Assembly (NCBI GenBank): GCA_016288155.1
Contig: JAEEYP010000063.1
Span: 124,001-188,000 of the forward strand
Direction: 5' to 3'
DNA from: Clostridiales bacterium
GTDB lineage: Bacteria; Bacillota; Clostridia; Oscillospirales; CAG-272
Length of the DNA stretch: 64,000 nucleotides
The position numbers and the translations under genes are program-made. Below, in pieces: positions 62,747 through 64,000 of the stretch (position 1 is its first letter; every line of letters begins with the position of its first letter). The notes beneath the pieces were generated by a model, which was not told where the DNA came from, ran no database searches, and saw nothing but the letters and a program-made list of their open reading frames with translations.

Positions 62747-63244
62747 ATGAACGGAAAACGCTTACCGGCTCTTCTGCTTTTGACCGTGCTGTTCCTTGCA
62801 GCGCTCGTCGGCTGTGCGAACGGCCAAAAAACGTACCGCAGCGATGTAGACGTCCATGCACTGGCAGAAGCCTGCGGCGCGAAGCTCGCGTCAACATCGC
62901 TCATGGCGGACGCCGACGAGGACTATCTCCGCTATCGCATGGGGCTGAGCGAAAGCTTTCTCCCCAATGCCGTTATACGGATACAGAACGCCGGAACGGC
63001 GCTGGACGAATTCGGAATACTCCGCGCGCCGGACAATCTTTCCCCCGTGCTCTTCGAGGATACGGTCAAAGCGTATCTTGACGCACGGAACGAGGAATGG
63101 ACGGGGCTGTATCTCGCGGAAGAATATCCCAAACTCCGCGACGCGGAATACAAGGTATTCGGGCAGTACGTCGTCTACGCGATCCTCTCCGAGGAGGACC
63201 GCGCGGCGCTGTTCGCCGAGGCGGAAGCACAACTTCTGAAATAA
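62747..63244 (+). CDS. DUF4358 lipoprotein
   Basis: 165 residues with a lipoprotein signal (lipobox LVGC, Cys at about 23). The remainder, with ALAEAC, a region of predicted beta strands and YVVYAILSEEDRAAL, fits DUF4358. In clostridia these lie beside SGNH hydrolases and MBOAT O-acyltransferases, suggesting a role in surface glycan acylation; only the SGNH partner is present here. The start has GAAAGGA about 9 bases upstream. Confidence 0.78.
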   Translation: MNGKRLPALLLLTVLFLAALVGCANGQKTYRSDVDVHALAEACGAKLASTSLMADADEDYLRYRMGLSESFLPNAVIRIQNAGTALDEFGILRAPDNLSPVLFEDTVKAYLDARNEEWTGLYLAEEYPKLRDAEYKVFGQYVVYAILSEEDRAALFAEAEAQLLK

Positions 63245-63274
63245 CGTCAGCTTGTTCTTTATTATCTTAAAGAG

Positions 63275-63303
63275 ATGCCGCTCCGGTCCCCCCGGAGCGG
63301 CAT
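63275..63303 (+). terminator. hairpin after the DUF4358 gene
   Basis: ATGCCGCTCCGG and CCGGAGCGGCAT form a perfect 12-bp stem with a 5-base loop. The T-run is poor (TCGTATCATTG), so termination efficiency is uncertain. Confidence 0.65.
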
Positions 63304-63332
63304 TCGTATCATTGATTTGTGAGGATACGGTC

Positions 63333-64000
63333 ATGAAATGGATCCCGGAAGCAGACGAACGAGCGATCCGCGAAAAATACACGCATACGCCGCCGAGAGA
63401 TCCGGAAAAACAGAGCGGCTATGACCGTTTTCGCTGCAATGACGCGGCGTATGATCTTTCCACGGGATTGACGGAAAGCGAAATGCGTGAACGGCTCACG
63501 ATGCTTCTGACCGAGTGGGAGGGAGAAGATCATGCGTGCCTCGCAGTCCACGACGGTCCCGGCGTGCGCACGACGGTGTTTCTGAAAGGCTGTCCGCTCC
63601 GGTGCGTCTGGTGCCACAATCCCGAAAGCCAAAGCGCCGCGCCGCAGCTCGCCTACTACGAGCACCGCTGTGTCCGGTGCGGTCTGTGCGTCGGCGTCTG
63701 TCCTCACGGCGCACACAGCATCACCTCGGACGGCAGACACCTTTTCACACGCGATTTCTGCCGCGCCTGCGGCGCGTGCGCCGACGTCTGCACCGGCACC
63801 TGCAGCTATACGGACGCCGTATGACGGCGGAGGAGGTCGCAGAGGCCGTACTTCAGGGTAAGCCGTTCTATGAAGCGTCTGTCGGCGGCGTCACGCTGTC
63901 CGGCGGCGAGCCGCTTTTGTATCCGGATTTCTGCGCAGACGTTTTCACCCGTCTCAAGGCTTACGGGATCGGCACGGCGATAGACACGAGCGCCGCCGTC
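63333..64000 (+). pseudogene. chimeric, frameshifted glycyl-radical-enzyme activating protein
   Basis: A frame from 63333 to 63824 has an unrelated 67-residue start (MKWIPEADERAIREKY, ending EWEGEDHA) that joins abruptly to a glycyl-radical activase beginning LAVHDGPGVRTTVFLKGCP. The radical SAM cluster CPLRCVWCHNPE and ferredoxin motifs CVRCGLCVGVCP and CRACGACADVC follow. The frame then ends at SYTDAV, but the activase continues in another frame as LQLYGRRMTAEEVAEAV and VTLSGGEPLL to the window edge, so one base appears missing near 63798. The N-terminal piece may be the start of a glycyl radical enzyme fused by deletion. GAGGAT precedes the ATG. Confidence 0.7.

Overview
The window reads as a chromosomal segment of an anaerobic, Gram-positive (Bacillota) bacterium of the class Clostridia, probably an uncultured GC-rich gut-type lineage. 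The evidence is: a WalR/WalK pair with YycH- and YycI-like partners, a two-protein GlgC/GlgD ADP-glucose pyrophosphorylase, anaerobic ribonucleotide reductase NrdD/NrdG, a Gram-positive type LexA box, a lysine riboswitch before dapA, a BMP-NupOPQ type nucleoside transporter and a SpoIID/LytB-type protein. Strong Shine-Dalgarno sites and many TTG starts fit the same group. The genus cannot be named from the sequence. There is no prophage, insertion sequence, CRISPR array, tRNA or rRNA; most of the window is ordinary, densely packed core chromosome.

Layout. 1-9.8 kb (minus strand): an envelope operon, read rluA-family > DUF3810 > deacetylase-like protein > walR > walK > yycH > yycI > murA > DUF1858 (cut by the left edge). 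9.9-13.7 kb (minus): a glycerophosphodiesterase with its own promoter, and a lysine-riboswitch-controlled dapA-dapB-isomerase operon. 13.7-20.8 kb (plus): queA, xpt and a BMP-family nucleoside ABC transporter (lipoprotein, double ATPase, two permeases), a purine salvage block. 20.9-22.8 kb (minus): an Ig-repeat membrane-anchored surface protein and a flavin reductase-like protein. 22.9-36 kb (minus): one long operon read glgB-glgC-glgD-glgA-glgP-GH13-trkA-trkH, making and degrading glycogen and ending in a potassium transporter. 36.1-38.2 kb (minus): a second potassium system, ktrB-ktrA. 38.4-39.6 kb: lexA with its operator, plus a VOC protein. 39.7-41.5 kb (plus): GTP-type PEP carboxykinase. 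41.6-47.6 kb (minus): a TPR protein, DUF4037 and nrdG, then nrdD (own promoter with two NrdR boxes) and trxB. 47.8-51.1 kb (minus): SpoIID-like protein and an MFS permease behind a long structured leader. 51.4-60.8 kb (minus): prfA-ywlC-parC, M18 peptidase with a KDPG aldolase-VOC fusion, and Gfo/Idh oxidoreductase-coaE-lytic transglycosylase. 61.1-63.2 kb (plus): small membrane protein, SGNH hydrolase with a pentapeptide-repeat stalk, and DUF4358 lipoprotein. 63.3-64 kb: a broken glycyl-radical-enzyme activase, cut by the right edge.

How the parts work together. WalRK, MurA, the deacetylase-like protein, SpoIID, the lytic transglycosylase and the SGNH/DUF4358 group all concern wall building and remodelling. 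Dap enzymes supply lysine and diaminopimelate for the wall under lysine control. The glycogen operon is a complete store-and-release set tied by overlapping start and stop codons to potassium uptake. NrdDG with a thioredoxin-like tail and a neighbouring TrxB form a plausible electron chain for anaerobic dNTP synthesis.

The most unusual items are the roughly 160-nt rod-like RNA ahead of the SpoIID gene, the chimeric and frameshifted activase at the right end, the apparently leaderless rluA-family mRNA, the catalytically degenerate deacetylase-like protein inside the wal operon, and the glycogen-potassium operon flanked by a second potassium system.
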